From positions 1 to 45,931 of the forward strand of contig JACQOV010000039.1 in NCBI GenBank assembly GCA_016202395.1: a DNA stretch of 45,931 nt, given 5' to 3'. This document shows, one piece after another, positions 8,482-19,429 of this stretch. Each line of letters begins with the position of its first letter. The first letter of the stretch is position 1. The position numbers and the translations under genes are program-made. This stretch comes from Deltaproteobacteria bacterium. GTDB lineage: Bacteria; JACQOV01. The notes beneath the pieces are model-generated. The model did no database searches. It was not told where the DNA came from and worked only from the letters and a program-made list of their open reading frames with translations.

Positions 8482-8591
8482 ATGCTGTTATACTTCGTTG
8501 GCCTCCTTCGGCACTCACTCAGCGTACACCCAAAGTACGCTTCGTTCGGCCTCGGTCGGCCGCCTCGTCTAACAGCACTTCTTGCGTTTGC
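8469..8591. repeat. ~123-bp palindromic element, copy 1 (ftsI/murE)
   Basis: Perfect 10-bp terminal inverted repeats GCAAACGCAA/TTGCGTTTGC, central GCGTAC-N7-GTACGC hairpin; second copy at 21509-21633. Confidence 0.9.
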
Positions 8592-8612
8592 AAAAATGTT
8601 GTTTTACTAAAA

Positions 8613-10088
8613 ATGAAATTGTCCCTCCTGCTATCGTCGCTTCCAGGTGCGCAAGCCTATGGGTCCGCCGACGTGGAAATTTGCGGCATAGCCTATGATT
8701 CTCGGAAAGTGGAGCCAGGGTTTCTTTTTGTTGCCATTCCAGGCTTCAAGGAGGAGGGGCTCCAGTTTGTGGGAGACGCTTTAAAAAGAGGGGCAACCGT
8801 TGTCGTTTCAGAAAAAAGGCCTTCTCAGGGAGGAATCCCTTGGGTTCAGGTTCCTGAGGCTCGCCGTGCCTTGTCGCATCTTTCTTCAGTTTTCTACGGT
8901 CATCCTTCGCGCGATCTTTGCTTAACCGGTGTCACAGGGACCAATGGGAAAACGACAACCTCTTTTCTTCTAGATTCGATTTTTTCAATGGCGGGGAAAA
9001 AAACCGGACTTCTAGGGACCGTGGAATACCGAGTCGGGGGGAAATCGATACCGGCAACCGCGACAACGCCGGAATCCCTTGATCTTCAACGGATGTTTCA
9101 TCAGATGATCAGGGAGGGGGTGAGTTTTGTTACGATGGAGGTCTCTTCTCATTCGATGGCCCTCCATCGCGTTTCTCACTGCCAGTTTGACGCCGCTATT
9201 TTTACCAATCTCACTCAGGACCATCTCGATTTTCACCGGACCCTGGAGGAGTACTTTTATTGCAAGCAGAAACTTTTTACCGAGGTTCTCGAAAAAAGTT
9301 CTAAAGAGAATCGATGGGCTATTCTGAATGCGGATGATCCTTGGTCGGAAAAGATCACTTTGGGAAAAGGGGTCCGGGTTGTGAGTTATGGAATTGAGAG
9401 TAGAAAAGCTCAGGTTCGAGGCGTGAAAGTGGAGTGTTGTCTCGATGGAGTCCGTTTTGAGATCGATTCTCCTCAGGGGAAACTTTCCATCTCCTCTCGA
9501 CTTCTGGGGCGTCATAATGTGTATAATATTCTAGCGGCTGTGGCGACCGCTCAGGCCTTAGGTTTTGCTTCCGATACGATATCGAAAGGGATTGCCTCTC
9601 TTCAGGCTGTTCCGGGTCGTCTGGAACCTGTCCCGAATGACCAGGGGATCACCGTGGTCGTCGATTATGCCCATACCCCCGATGCATTAGAAAAAGTTCT
9701 TCGGACTCTCCAAGAGACGAAGCCGTCCCGTTTAATCACTATTTTTGGGTGTGGTGGAGATCGTGATCGAGGAAAACGGCCATTAATGGCAAAAGCCGCC
9801 GCGTCTTACAGTGATACCACCATTGTTACCTCTGATAATCCTCGAAGCGAGGATCCCCAAAAGATCATCGACGAGGTCATTGTCGGCTTTGACGGAAACG
9901 ATTATACGGTTGTGGTGGATCGGGGTGAAGCGATCCGAAGGGGGATAGAGATGGCTCATCCCGGAGATGCCGTCCTCATCGCGGGGAAGGGACATGAAAC
10001 CTATCAAATTATTGGAGAGGAGCGTCATCCTTTCGATGATCGAGAAGAGGCTCGAATCGCATTAAACAAAAGGCCATGTTCACATTAG
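8613..10088 (+). CDS. murE: UDP-MurNAc-tripeptide synthetase
   Basis: GVTGTNGKTTTSFLLDSIF, LGTVEYRVG, TTPESLDLQ, MEVSSHSMAL; follows ftsI. Meso-DAP motif not confidently assigned. Confidence 0.95.
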   Translation: MKLSLLLSSLPGAQAYGSADVEICGIAYDSRKVEPGFLFVAIPGFKEEGLQFVGDALKRGATVVVSEKRPSQGGIPWVQVPEARRALSHLSSVFYGHPSRDLCLTGVTGTNGKTTTSFLLDSIFSMAGKKTGLLGTVEYRVGGKSIPATATTPESLDLQRMFHQMIREGVSFVTMEVSSHSMALHRVSHCQFDAAIFTNLTQDHLDFHRTLEEYFYCKQKLFTEVLEKSSKENRWAILNADDPWSEKITLGKGVRVVSYGIESRKAQVRGVKVECCLDGVRFEIDSPQGKLSISSRLLGRHNVYNILAAVATAQALGFASDTISKGIASLQAVPGRLEPVPNDQGITVVVDYAHTPDALEKVLRTLQETKPSRLITIFGCGGDRDRGKRPLMAKAAASYSDTTIVTSDNPRSEDPQKIIDEVIVGFDGNDYTVVVDRGEAIRRGIEMAHPGDAVLIAGKGHETYQIIGEERHPFDDREEARIALNKRPCSH

Positions 10089-11482
10089 ACGACATTTTAG
10101 AAGCAACGCGTGGAGAATTGCTCCAGAAGAGCGAAACCTTTTTCACTGGAGTTTCAACCGACACGCGCACTTTAAAGCCAGGAGACCTTCTTGTCGCATT
10201 ACGGGGGGAGCGGTCGGATGGGCATCAGTTTTTGAAAGAGGCGGTCGCCAAGAAAACCTCTGCCTTAATTATTGCTCGTGATTTTGAGGGGGAGATCCTT
10301 CCATCGGTCACTGTCTTTGCGGTTCATGACACCTTGCAAGCTTTGGGGGATCTCGCTCACTTTTGGAGAGAGCGCCATACGGCCCGTGTGATTGCCGTTT
10401 CTGGGAGCAATGGAAAGACCACCACCAAGGAGTTGATCGCCGCTTTGTTGTCGCACCACTCTCCAACGCTCAAAAGCGAGGGGAATTATAATAATCTTAT
10501 CGGGCTTCCCTGGACGTTATTTCGGTTGGCCCCTCATCATCGTTTCGCCGTTTTGGAACTCGGCATTAATCAACCCGGGGAGATGGAACGTCTGGCTCAA
10601 ATTGCTTCTCCCGATATCGCGGTCCTCACCCATATTCACACGGCGCATCTCGAAGGATTAGGGAGTTTGGAAGAGGTGGCTCAGGAAAAAGGGAGGCTTT
10701 TGGAGGGGATTGAAGACGGTATCGCCGTTTTAAATAGGGATGATCCTTTTCTCCGAAAACTGTCAGAGAATTTTGGTGGAAAAATTATCTGGTATGGACT
10801 TCAAGAAGGGGCCGATGTTGTTGGAAAGGGACACAAGATTTGTGGAGTTGGGAAAGGGGAATTCCATCTGATTGCGGAGGGTAAAAAAATAGAGGTCACC
10901 TTGCCTTTGGTTGGAGAACACAACCTCTACAATCTTGCGGCGGCCGCGGCGGCTGGACTCTCTTGCGGAATCGATCTCCAATCGATGCCAGAGGCCTTGA
11001 AAGATTTTCAGCCCCCTCCCATGCGTTCCCGTTTGTTGGAGCTACCGGGTGAAATTTTTCTTGTGGATGATTCGTACAACGGAAATCCTGGATCGATGTC
11101 GGCCGCTCTTCATCTGTTGGGAGAACAACCCGTTCAAGGGAGGAGGATTGCGGTGCTTGGCGATATGCTCGAACTAGGAGAGTTTTCTTTAAAAGCCCAT
11201 GAAGATTTAGGGATGGAACTCGCCAACTCCAAAGTGGATCTCATTTATTATTATGGCAAGCATGTCGACGACGCGGAGAAGGGGCTTCGCCAATCAGGAA
11301 ACTTTTACGGAGAGTTCCATCCAATTCAAAATAAAGAGGAATCGGCCCAGCAGATCTTAACTGTTTTGCGCCCCAAGGATTGGGTTTTAGTGAAAGGATC
11401 GCGTGGCATGAGAATGGAAGAGATGGTTCAGTACCTATTGCGTTCATTGAAAGGAATCCATGCTGTATCATTTTCTATATAA
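10076..11482 (+). CDS. murF: UDP-MurNAc-tripeptide--D-Ala-D-Ala ligase
   Basis: [61 protein letters not shown]. Confidence 0.95.
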   Translation: MFTLDDILEATRGELLQKSETFFTGVSTDTRTLKPGDLLVALRGERSDGHQFLKEAVAKKTSALIIARDFEGEILPSVTVFAVHDTLQALGDLAHFWRERHTARVIAVSGSNGKTTTKELIAALLSHHSPTLKSEGNYNNLIGLPWTLFRLAPHHRFAVLELGINQPGEMERLAQIASPDIAVLTHIHTAHLEGLGSLEEVAQEKGRLLEGIEDGIAVLNRDDPFLRKLSENFGGKIIWYGLQEGADVVGKGHKICGVGKGEFHLIAEGKKIEVTLPLVGEHNLYNLAAAAAAGLSCGIDLQSMPEALKDFQPPPMRSRLLELPGEIFLVDDSYNGNPGSMSAALHLLGEQPVQGRRIAVLGDMLELGEFSLKAHEDLGMELANSKVDLIYYYGKHVDDAEKGLRQSGNFYGEFHPIQNKEESAQQILTVLRPKDWVLVKGSRGMRMEEMVQYLLRSLKGIHAVSFSI

Positions 11483-12536
11483 ACTTACGGAGGTGTGGTT
11501 TGGATTTAACGTTTTCCGTTACATCACTTTTCGCACCGCCATCGCCACACTGACCGCGTTGATCTTAAGTTTTGTTTTAGGGCCATGGTTGATCCGTCGG
11601 TTGACTCAGAATCAGATCGAACAATCGATCCGAACCGACGGGCCCAAGAGTCATCAGGTGAAAAAAGGAACCCCCACGATGGGGGGCACCTTGGTCCTTT
11701 GTTCCATCGTTACGGCGACCCTGCTTTGGGCTGATCTTAAAAGTCTCTACCTTGGATTAGTCTTGTTGGTTACGGTTGCTTTCGGCATGATCGGTTTCAT
11801 TGATGACTATTTAAAAGTCATCAAGAAAAATTCGAGAGGGCTTCCGGGTCGGTATAAATTGGGGGGACAATTCTTGATTGCGCTCGCTGTTGCGATCATT
11901 CTCTATGGGTATTCAGACTTTCCAACAACGCTCGATTTCCCTTTTTTCAAGAAGCTTCAGCTGGACCTCGGTCTCTTTTACATCCCTTTTGCGGCCCTCG
12001 TCATTGTGGGAGCCTCCAACGCGGTGAATTTAACCGATGGTTTAGACGGTCTCGCCATGGGTCCTATTATGATTGCGGGTGGAACTTATCTGATTTTTTC
12101 TTATGTGGCGGGGCATACGCAATTTGCCGATTATCTTCAGATTCGACACGTGGGGGGAGCTGGGGAACTGGCGGTTTTTTGTGGAGCATTAATTGGGGCG
12201 GGATTGGGTTTTCTCTGGTTTAATGCTTATCCGGCCCAGATGTTTATGGGGGACGTGGGAAGCCTCCCTTTGGGGGGGGCCTTAGGGACGATTGCGGTGG
12301 TCACCAAACAGGAACTTTTATTGGTGTTGGTAGGAGGGGTTTTCGTAGTGGAAGCATTGTCGGTGATTGTTCAGGTGGTTTCTTATCAGTGGAGAGGGAA
12401 AAGGGTTTTTCAAATGGCGCCGATCCATCACCATTTTGAGCTCAAGGGTTGGGCGGAACCTAAAATTGTAGTGCGCGTTTGGATCGTTTCGATTATTTTA
12501 AGTTTGCTGGCGTTGAGCGCTTTAAAACTGAGGTAA
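11460..12536 (+). CDS. mraY: Phospho-MurNAc-pentapeptide transferase
   Basis: [59 protein letters not shown]. Confidence 0.97.
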   Translation: MLYHFLYKLTEVWFGFNVFRYITFRTAIATLTALILSFVLGPWLIRRLTQNQIEQSIRTDGPKSHQVKKGTPTMGGTLVLCSIVTATLLWADLKSLYLGLVLLVTVAFGMIGFIDDYLKVIKKNSRGLPGRYKLGGQFLIALAVAIILYGYSDFPTTLDFPFFKKLQLDLGLFYIPFAALVIVGASNAVNLTDGLDGLAMGPIMIAGGTYLIFSYVAGHTQFADYLQIRHVGGAGELAVFCGALIGAGLGFLWFNAYPAQMFMGDVGSLPLGGALGTIAVVTKQELLLVLVGGVFVVEALSVIVQVVSYQWRGKRVFQMAPIHHHFELKGWAEPKIVVRVWIVSIILSLLALSALKLR

Positions 12537-12540
12537 ATCT

Positions 12541-13950
12541 GTGGATCTCAAAGGAAAAAAAGTGTTAGTCGTGGGGTTAGCCAAAACGGGGACAGCGGTC
12601 ATCCCGTTTCTTGTGGGGAGAGGGGCTCGTGTCATGGGGGTTGATGAAAAATCTCGAGAATCGCTCGAGAGCGATCTTAAATCTCTGGAGGGGATCTCTT
12701 GTGATCTGGAAGTTGGGCACCCTTTTCCATCCAAAATATTTGAGCAGGTCGATCTGATTGTGGTGAGCCCAGGTGTTCCCTTAGAGCGAGAACCTTTCGA
12801 TCGCGCTCGGGCCAAAGGGATTTCTATCGTTGGAGAGTTGGAGCTGGCCTCCCGTTTTTTGAAAAAGCCGATTCTGGCGATTACCGGGACTAATGGAAAA
12901 ACCACCACCACCACGTTGATCGGAGAGATGCTCCGAAAATCCAATATCCGCTGTTTTGTGGGGGGAAATATCGGAAATCCCTTAATCCATGCCATTGGTT
13001 CCGAGAGTGAGTTTGATTGGATTGTGGTGGAGGTGAGCTCATTCCAGTTGGAGTCGATCCAAACCTTTCGTCCGAAGATCGCGGTTTTACTCAATCTTGC
13101 CGAGGATCATTTAGATCGGTATCCCAGTGTTAAAGAGTATTTTGGAGCCAAGTTGCGTCTTTTTTCCAATCAGCAAGCCTCCGATGATGCCGTCTTGAAT
13201 GGCGATGAGCCGATCGTCCTCCAAGAGACGTCGCAGATTCCGTCGAGAAAATTCCTTTTCGGTTCTCAAGTCCCTTCTCATCTAGCTCTCTTGGAGGCTT
13301 TTTTCAGAGGGGAAAATATCGTTTTTCGGGGGCTTCAAGGAGAGGAGACGTACCCCTTAAAAGATTTTCGTTTAGTGGGAGAACATAATCGGAGCAACCT
13401 TATGGCTGCCATCGTGGCTTCTCGTTTAGCGGGGGCCACTCTCCCAGGGATTATTCAAGCGTATCAATCGTTTCAAGGATTGGAGCATCGGTTAGAGTAT
13501 GTGACGACCCTTTCTGGGATCGATTTTTATAACGATTCGAAGGCGACCACGGTCGATTCGGTCTTGCAGGCCCTTCGAAGTTTTGAAAGGCCGGTTCTTT
13601 GGATCGCGGGGGGAAAAGATAAAGGGTTGGACTATTCTTTGCTTCGAGAGATTGTGCGGAAGAGGGTCCGGAAAGCCATTTTAATGGGGGAGGCCGCTCC
13701 TCGAATTCGTGAAGAAATGGGCCCGATTGTTTCCACCGTGCTATGCTCTTCCTTAGAAGAGGCTGTAGTCAAAGCGTATGAGGAAGCTCACTCGGGGGAT
13801 GTCGTTCTACTTTCACCCGCTTGCTCGAGCTACGATATGTTCAAGAACTATGAAGAGCGAGGGGATATTTTTAAAAACATCGTTCGAAGACTAGGTCATC
13901 CTGACCCCCGCCATGAGCGGGGGGAAGGATCTCGACGTGTGAGGAAATGA
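12541..13950 (+). CDS. murD: UDP-MurNAc-L-alanine--D-glutamate ligase
   Basis: VVVGLAKTG-like N-term, ITGTNGKTTTTTL, NDSKATTVDSVLQAL, WIAGGKDKG, LLSPACSSYDMFKNYEERGD. GTG start. Confidence 0.97.
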   Translation: MDLKGKKVLVVGLAKTGTAVIPFLVGRGARVMGVDEKSRESLESDLKSLEGISCDLEVGHPFPSKIFEQVDLIVVSPGVPLEREPFDRARAKGISIVGELELASRFLKKPILAITGTNGKTTTTTLIGEMLRKSNIRCFVGGNIGNPLIHAIGSESEFDWIVVEVSSFQLESIQTFRPKIAVLLNLAEDHLDRYPSVKEYFGAKLRLFSNQQASDDAVLNGDEPIVLQETSQIPSRKFLFGSQVPSHLALLEAFFRGENIVFRGLQGEETYPLKDFRLVGEHNRSNLMAAIVASRLAGATLPGIIQAYQSFQGLEHRLEYVTTLSGIDFYNDSKATTVDSVLQALRSFERPVLWIAGGKDKGLDYSLLREIVRKRVRKAILMGEAAPRIREEMGPIVSTVLCSSLEEAVVKAYEEAHSGDVVLLSPACSSYDMFKNYEERGDIFKNIVRRLGHPDPRHERGEGSRRVRK

Positions 13951-13983
13951 CGACGGGATCCTTCGGCTGCGCCTCAGGATGAC
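13895..13983. repeat. 89-bp palindromic repeat at murD/ftsW
   Basis: Perfect 10-bp terminal inverted repeat GTCATCCTGA...TCAGGATGAC, with internal CCCCCGCCATGAGCGGGGGG hairpin. Confidence 0.8.
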
Positions 13984-13988
13984 AAGGT

Positions 13989-15089
13989 GTGACCATGGGA
14001 CAGCAAAATTTTCAGAAAGACCGGTTGCTTTTAATCTCCGTGCTAGGGTTGGTTTTGATGGGGGTTCTCATGGTTTACAGCACGACCTCTGTCATGGCGT
14101 TGCGGGAACATCACGATCAGACGTACTTTTTAAAAAGGCATGCGATCTTCGCCTTTCTGGGAATCCTTGTTTTAGGGGTGACTTCTCGAATCGACTATAA
14201 GATCTGGCAAAAATTTTCCTATCCATTATTGGGGCTTTCTCTGTTGCTGATGTTGCTTGTTTTTATCCCAGGCTTGGGGCGGAGCAGCGGAGGGGCGCAG
14301 CGGTGGCTTCAAATCGCTGGCTTTTCTTTTCAACCCGCGGAGCTTGCCAAAATTACACTGGTGATTTATCTGGCAGATTCCCTCTCACGGAAAGGGGAGA
14401 AGGTTAAACAATTTTTGTATGGTGTGGTTCCTCATTTGGTCGTTACCGGGGCTTTGGTTGGGGTCCTCCTTTTGCAGCCCGATTTCGGGACCGCCGTTGT
14501 TCTCCTCATGGTGATGGGGATCCTGCTCTTTGCCGCAGGGGTGCGACTTAAGCATCTCCTCCTATTAGTCCTTCCCGTTATTCCTGCGTTTTATTTTTTA
14601 CTTTGGTCGGTTCCTTACCGTCGCGCTCGTTGGACGACTTTTTTGGATCCTTGGAGTGATCCGCAAGGATCCGGTTTCCAGATCATTCAATCGTATCTTG
14701 CGTTTGGACAAGGAGGGCTTTTTGGACAAGGGTTAGGCAATGGCCATCAAAAACTCTTCTATCTTCCCGAGGCGCATACCGATTTCATCTTCTCAGTGAT
14801 TGCGGAAGAACTCGGATTTGTGGGGGTGGTGTTAATGTTGGGGTTGTTGTTCTGTTTCTTGTGGAGAGGTTTTTTGGTCGCCTCAACGCGGGGTTCGGTT
14901 TTTGGCCGTCTGTTGGGTTTTGGCCTCGTTTGTTCGATCGGGATTCAGGCGGTCTTAAATATCGCTGTTGTGGTGGGGGTGCTTCCCACGAAAGGTTTGC
15001 CATTGCCTTTTGTGAGCTATGGGGGGAGCGCGTTGCTCGCAAACCTTTTTGCTGTTGGAATTTTACGAAGTATCTCCTCGAGGGATTAA
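13989..15089 (+). CDS. ftsW: SEDS peptidoglycan polymerase FtsW
   Basis: Polytopic protein; GLGRSSGGAQRWLQIAGFSFQPAELAKI, LPEAHTDFIFSVIAEELGF, GLPLPFVSYGGSALL. Confidence 0.96.
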   Translation: MTMGQQNFQKDRLLLISVLGLVLMGVLMVYSTTSVMALREHHDQTYFLKRHAIFAFLGILVLGVTSRIDYKIWQKFSYPLLGLSLLLMLLVFIPGLGRSSGGAQRWLQIAGFSFQPAELAKITLVIYLADSLSRKGEKVKQFLYGVVPHLVVTGALVGVLLLQPDFGTAVVLLMVMGILLFAAGVRLKHLLLLVLPVIPAFYFLLWSVPYRRARWTTFLDPWSDPQGSGFQIIQSYLAFGQGGLFGQGLGNGHQKLFYLPEAHTDFIFSVIAEELGFVGVVLMLGLLFCFLWRGFLVASTRGSVFGRLLGFGLVCSIGIQAVLNIAVVVGVLPTKGLPLPFVSYGGSALLANLFAVGILRSISSRD

Positions 15090-15091
15090 AT

Positions 15092-16204
15092 ATGAGATGG
15101 ATGATTGCCGGTGGCGGCACCGGCGGACATGTCTATCCCGGTATTGTCGTTGCGCAAGCTTTAAAAAAACTAGCTCCAGAGGTGGAGCCGATTTTTGTGG
15201 GGACCGCTCAAGGTTTGGAGAGTCGTATTATTCCCGAGCAAGGATTCCGTTTGCTCACACTGGAAGCCGGAAAATGGGTGGGGAGGAGATGGTCCGATCG
15301 CGTCAAGACTTTGGTGCAGCTGCCGAAGGCTTATCAACAAGTGAAAAAATGGATTCGAGAACTGGACATTCAATTTGTTTTAGGGGTTGGGGGCTACGCC
15401 TCGGTGAGTCCCCTCCTTGCTGCTTACCGCCTCAGGATCCCCTCGGGTCTTCTAGAGGTGAACTCTCGTCCGGGGGCTGCCAATAAGTTTCTGGCCCGTT
15501 TCGTCGATCGAGTTTTCTTGGGGTTGGAAGGAGGAAGGCCTTACTTCCCCGATGCCAAAGTTCGAATGAGCGGGATCCCCGTTCGGCAAGAATTTTTTCA
15601 GATTCCTTCGTGCACGACCGATTCCAAGCCTTTTTCGATCTTAGTTTTTGGCGGGAGTCAGGGGGCGCGAGCGCTGAACCGCGTTGTGATCGACTCTCTC
15701 AGTGAGTTGAAGGATCTGAAAGAGGATCTCTTCTGGATTCATCAGACCGGGCTGCGCGATCTTCACTGGGTTCAAGAGGCGTACGCTCGGCATGGTTTTC
15801 AATCGGAGGTGGCGGCTTTTTTCGATCCGATTGTGAAATATTATGAACGGGCCCACTTGGTGATCTCTCGCTCTGGGGCCTCTACCCTCGGGGAGCTATT
15901 GGCTTCAGGGCGTCCCAGTCTTCTGATCCCTTACCCCCATTCGGCGGGGGGGCATCAACGATTTAATGCTTTAGCCCTTCAAAGGTATGGAGCGTCGGAG
16001 GTGATCTCCTCGGACCAGTTGACCGGACGCCTATTAGCCCATAAGATATCCCGTTACTTTCAGAGTCGGTCGAAGCTTCAATATATGGCGGCTCAGGCTC
16101 GGGAGCTGGCCCGACCCCAGGCGGCAGAGAGGATCGTGGAGGAGGGATTCAAGTTGATTGCCGAGAGGAAACGGAAAGGCGCCCCAAAGAAAGAGGTCGC
16201 TTAG
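15092..16204 (+). CDS. murG: UDP-GlcNAc:undecaprenyl-PP-MurNAc-pentapeptide GlcNAc transferase
   Basis: [67 protein letters not shown]. The longer ORF from 14861 overlaps ftsW and is not used. Confidence 0.97.
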   Translation: MRWMIAGGGTGGHVYPGIVVAQALKKLAPEVEPIFVGTAQGLESRIIPEQGFRLLTLEAGKWVGRRWSDRVKTLVQLPKAYQQVKKWIRELDIQFVLGVGGYASVSPLLAAYRLRIPSGLLEVNSRPGAANKFLARFVDRVFLGLEGGRPYFPDAKVRMSGIPVRQEFFQIPSCTTDSKPFSILVFGGSQGARALNRVVIDSLSELKDLKEDLFWIHQTGLRDLHWVQEAYARHGFQSEVAAFFDPIVKYYERAHLVISRSGASTLGELLASGRPSLLIPYPHSAGGHQRFNALALQRYGASEVISSDQLTGRLLAHKISRYFQSRSKLQYMAAQARELARPQAAERIVEEGFKLIAERKRKGAPKKEVA

Positions 16205-16206
16205 GA

Positions 16207-17595
16207 ATGTACAAAAGAATTCAGAAAATCCATTTTGTTGGAGTGGGTGGATCTGGAATGAGCGGAATCGCGGAGGTGCTTCTCAATCTGGGTTATCGCG
16301 TCAGCGGCTCCGACCTTAAAAGAACCTCGGTAACGGAACGGTTGGAAAAACTAGGAGCCCATGTCGTTTACGGCCATCGGTCTGAGAACGTTTTAGGGAC
16401 CGATGTTGTTGTCATCTCTTCGGCCGTTCGCCCCGACAATCCGGAGGTTGTGACAGCGAAACAAAAGTGGATACCGGTTATTCGTCGGGCGGAAATGCTT
16501 GCGGAGCTGATGCGCCTCAAATACGGCGTGGCGGTGGCCGGCTCTCACGGGAAGACGACAACGACCAGTATGATTGCCGCCGTTCTGGCTACGGGGAATT
16601 TAGATCCTACGGTGGTTCTCGGGGGCCGTTTTGGTCGTTTTGGAAGCGGAGCCAAGCTGGGGCAAGGGGATTTTTTGGTGGCGGAGGCGGACGAGAGCGA
16701 TGGATCCTTCTTAAATCTTTCGCCAACGATTGCGGTTGTTACGAATATTGATCGAGAACATCTCGATCACTATCATTCCTACGAGAATCTCGAAAGGGCC
16801 TTTGTCGATTTTATCCAGAAGATCCCTTTTTATGGATTAGCGGTTCTCTGCCATGATGCGGAAGGGGTTCAGGCCATTCTTCCTCGAGTCAACAAACGGG
16901 CTGTGACCTATGGGAGAAGCTCTCAGGCCGATTATCAAGCCAGAGAGATCCATCTCTCACAGATGGAAACCGATTTTATTGCGTTCCATCGAGACCATCG
17001 CCTGGGTCCTATTCGGCTTCGTGTTCCGGGGACCCATAATGCCCAAAATGCTTTGGCTGCCGTCGCTGTGGGGTTAGAGCTGGATCTCCCTTTTTCAACG
17101 ATTCAAAAAGGTTTGGAGGAATTTGAAGGGGTTGACCGGCGTTTCCAGATTAAAGGGGAGAAAAAAGGGATTCTGGTTGTCGATGATTATGGCCATCATC
17201 CTGCTGAGATTCGAGCCACCCTCTTGGCGGCCAAGCAAGGGTGGGGGCGACGGCTCGTTGTGGTGTTTCAGCCGCATCGCTACACGCGAACCCGTGATCT
17301 CTTTGAGGAGTTTCTTGCGGCATTTGATGAAGCGGATCTCTTGATTCTCGCTGGAATTTATTCGGCAGGAGAGGATCGCATTGCCGGCATTACCGCTGAG
17401 AGGTTGGCAGATGCCATTCGGAGTCACGGTCACAAATCGGTTTTCTATATGGAGAGAGCGGATGAGATCGTTGAGAAGTTGGAGGAAGTGGCGCAACCGG
17501 GGGATATTATTTTGACACTTGGAGCGGGGGATATATGGCAGGTTGGAGAAGCCTTCTTAAGACCGCAACAGAATCGGATGTTCGGAAGAGCGTGA
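16207..17595 (+). CDS. murC: UDP-MurNAc--L-alanine ligase
   Basis: [65 protein letters not shown]. Confidence 0.97.
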   Translation: MYKRIQKIHFVGVGGSGMSGIAEVLLNLGYRVSGSDLKRTSVTERLEKLGAHVVYGHRSENVLGTDVVVISSAVRPDNPEVVTAKQKWIPVIRRAEMLAELMRLKYGVAVAGSHGKTTTTSMIAAVLATGNLDPTVVLGGRFGRFGSGAKLGQGDFLVAEADESDGSFLNLSPTIAVVTNIDREHLDHYHSYENLERAFVDFIQKIPFYGLAVLCHDAEGVQAILPRVNKRAVTYGRSSQADYQAREIHLSQMETDFIAFHRDHRLGPIRLRVPGTHNAQNALAAVAVGLELDLPFSTIQKGLEEFEGVDRRFQIKGEKKGILVVDDYGHHPAEIRATLLAAKQGWGRRLVVVFQPHRYTRTRDLFEEFLAAFDEADLLILAGIYSAGEDRIAGITAERLADAIRSHGHKSVFYMERADEIVEKLEEVAQPGDIILTLGAGDIWQVGEAFLRPQQNRMFGRA

Positions 17596-18515
17596 AAGAG
17601 CCTGAGGTTCGTGAAGCACTTCAGAAGATCTTTTCGGATCGGGTGGAGTTTGACGTCCCCATGTCTCGGTACACCTCTTTGCGCGTTGGGGGACCGGCCG
17701 ATGCCTTGGTGTTCCCTAAGGATCGGGAAGAGATCGTAGGACTTCTCCAATTTCTTTCAGATCATCGGATTCCTTATGGCGTTGTTGGAAAAGGGTCTAA
17801 CCTTATCGTTCGTGACGGTGGGATTCGAGGGGTGGTCCTTGATTTGAGCGAGGGATTTTCGGGGATGGAACGGGATTCGAGCGATCCTTCCCTTGTTATA
17901 GCGAATGCGGGGGAGAGCCTGCCGCGTTTGGTCCATTGGGCCAGCGATCAGGGTTTGTCGGGGATCGAAAGTTTAATTGGGATCCCTGGGATGGTTGGAG
18001 GGGCCTTGATGATGAATGCAGGGATTCGTGACGGGGAGATCGGGGATGTGGTTCAATCGGTGGAATGGATGGAGTCGAATGGAGAGATTCGTGATGTGTC
18101 TAAAGAGTCGCTTCGATTCGAGTATCGGCATTTTGAGATTCCTAAAGGGGCGATCCTTCTCAGCGCCAAACTGCGACTGAAGAAAGGGGATCCTATTGAG
18201 ATTCAAGAGCGGATGAAAAAGTGCCTTGAAAAACGGCATGAACCGAAGGGGTTCCCCAGCGCGGGATGTATTTTTAAGAATCCGCCCAACGATTTTGCAG
18301 GGCGTTTGATTGATCAAGCGGGTCTCAAAGGGGTTCGGATCCGAGGGGCCCAGGTCTCCGACGTTCACGCAAACTACATCGTGAATGTAGGTTCCGCGAC
18401 CGCCCGCGATATTTTATCGCTCATCGATCTCATTCGAGAGCGGATTCGAGAAGAGCATGGCATTTCATTAGAGCTTGAGGTTAAGGTGATGGGAGAAGCA
18501 AGTGGAAAAGACTAG
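17592..18515 (+). CDS. murB: UDP-N-acetylenolpyruvoylglucosamine reductase
   Basis: [65 protein letters not shown] 17592 gives a GTGA overlap with the murC stop; ORF is open to 17535. Confidence 0.96.
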   Translation: MKEPEVREALQKIFSDRVEFDVPMSRYTSLRVGGPADALVFPKDREEIVGLLQFLSDHRIPYGVVGKGSNLIVRDGGIRGVVLDLSEGFSGMERDSSDPSLVIANAGESLPRLVHWASDQGLSGIESLIGIPGMVGGALMMNAGIRDGEIGDVVQSVEWMESNGEIRDVSKESLRFEYRHFEIPKGAILLSAKLRLKKGDPIEIQERMKKCLEKRHEPKGFPSAGCIFKNPPNDFAGRLIDQAGLKGVRIRGAQVSDVHANYIVNVGSATARDILSLIDLIRERIREEHGISLELEVKVMGEASGKD

Positions 18516-19422
18516 AGAGCAATTTCGAAATAAACGAGTTGGGGTGCTCATGGGAGGGCTTTCTTCGGAGCGGGAGATCTCGCTCCGATCGGGTCAGGCA
18601 GTGATTGCCGCTTTGGAAAAGCGGGGCTATCGGCCGATCTCAATCGATGCGGGTCGAGATCTTCCCACATCGTTGCGTCAGGGGAAAGTGGAGATCGCTT
18701 TCATCGCTTTGCACGGCAAGTATGGGGAGGATGGATCTGTTCAGGGACTTCTGGAGTGGCTCCAAATCCCTTACACCGGGTCCGGCGTTCTGGCCAGCGC
18801 TTTAGGAATGAATAAGATTGCCTCACGTCGTATTTTTGAGCAGGCTGGACTCCGAGTTCCAACAAGCGCGCTCCTTTTTAAAAAAGGGGAAGCCCCTCCT
18901 TTTCCATTTCCCGTTGTCGTGAAACCGATTGCCGAGGGATCCAGTGTTGGAGTCGGTTTAGTCCAAGAAGATTCGCAGTGGAATCCGGCTCTTTTCGAGG
19001 CTTTGAAATATGGATCTCCTGTTCTGGTTGAAAAATTTATCGAATCTCGGGAGGTTCATGTCGGGATTTTGGAGGATCAGGCTTTGGGGGGGATCGAGGT
19101 GGTCCCTCAGAGGGGGCTCTTTTACGATTACGAGTCCAAATATGCCGAAGGGGGTTCTGTTCATCGGTTTCCAGCCCCTCTTCCAGTGGATCGTTATCAA
19201 GAGGTCCTTCAAGTGGGGTTGCAGGCTCATCGGGCGCTGGGTTGCCAAGGGTACAGTCGTGTCGACTGTTTGATCGATCGATCGGATCAGGTCTTTGTTT
19301 TGGAAGTGAACACGCTCCCCGGTTTGACGTCGGTTAGCTTGCTCCCCGAGATCGCTCAAGGGGTTGGGATCTCTTTCGAAGAGTTAGTGGAAAGAATATT
19401 GCTCCAAGCGACTCTAGATTGA
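18502..19422 (+). CDS. ddl: D-alanine--D-alanine ligase
   Basis: VGVLMGGLSSEREISLRSG, ALHGKYGEDGSVQGLLEWLQIPYTGSGVLASALGMNK, VEVNTLPGLTSVSLLPE-type C-term. Confidence 0.97.
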   Translation: MEKTREQFRNKRVGVLMGGLSSEREISLRSGQAVIAALEKRGYRPISIDAGRDLPTSLRQGKVEIAFIALHGKYGEDGSVQGLLEWLQIPYTGSGVLASALGMNKIASRRIFEQAGLRVPTSALLFKKGEAPPFPFPVVVKPIAEGSSVGVGLVQEDSQWNPALFEALKYGSPVLVEKFIESREVHVGILEDQALGGIEVVPQRGLFYDYESKYAEGGSVHRFPAPLPVDRYQEVLQVGLQAHRALGCQGYSRVDCLIDRSDQVFVLEVNTLPGLTSVSLLPEIAQGVGISFEELVERILLQATLD

Positions 19423-19429
19423 GGGAGTT

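Noticed and set aside
12522-13094. 190-aa minus-strand ORF opposite murD
   Set aside because: Shadow ORF; the + strand murD is clear.
14861-15091. N-terminal extension of the murG ORF
   Set aside because: Overlaps ftsW coding sequence; MurG proteins begin at the [13 protein letters not shown] segment (ATG 15092).
15934-15950. CCCCCATTCGGCGGGGG inside murG, nearly identical to the rsmH repeat arm
   Set aside because: It encodes the MurG motif [11 protein letters not shown], so the match is probably coding coincidence; not called a repeat copy.
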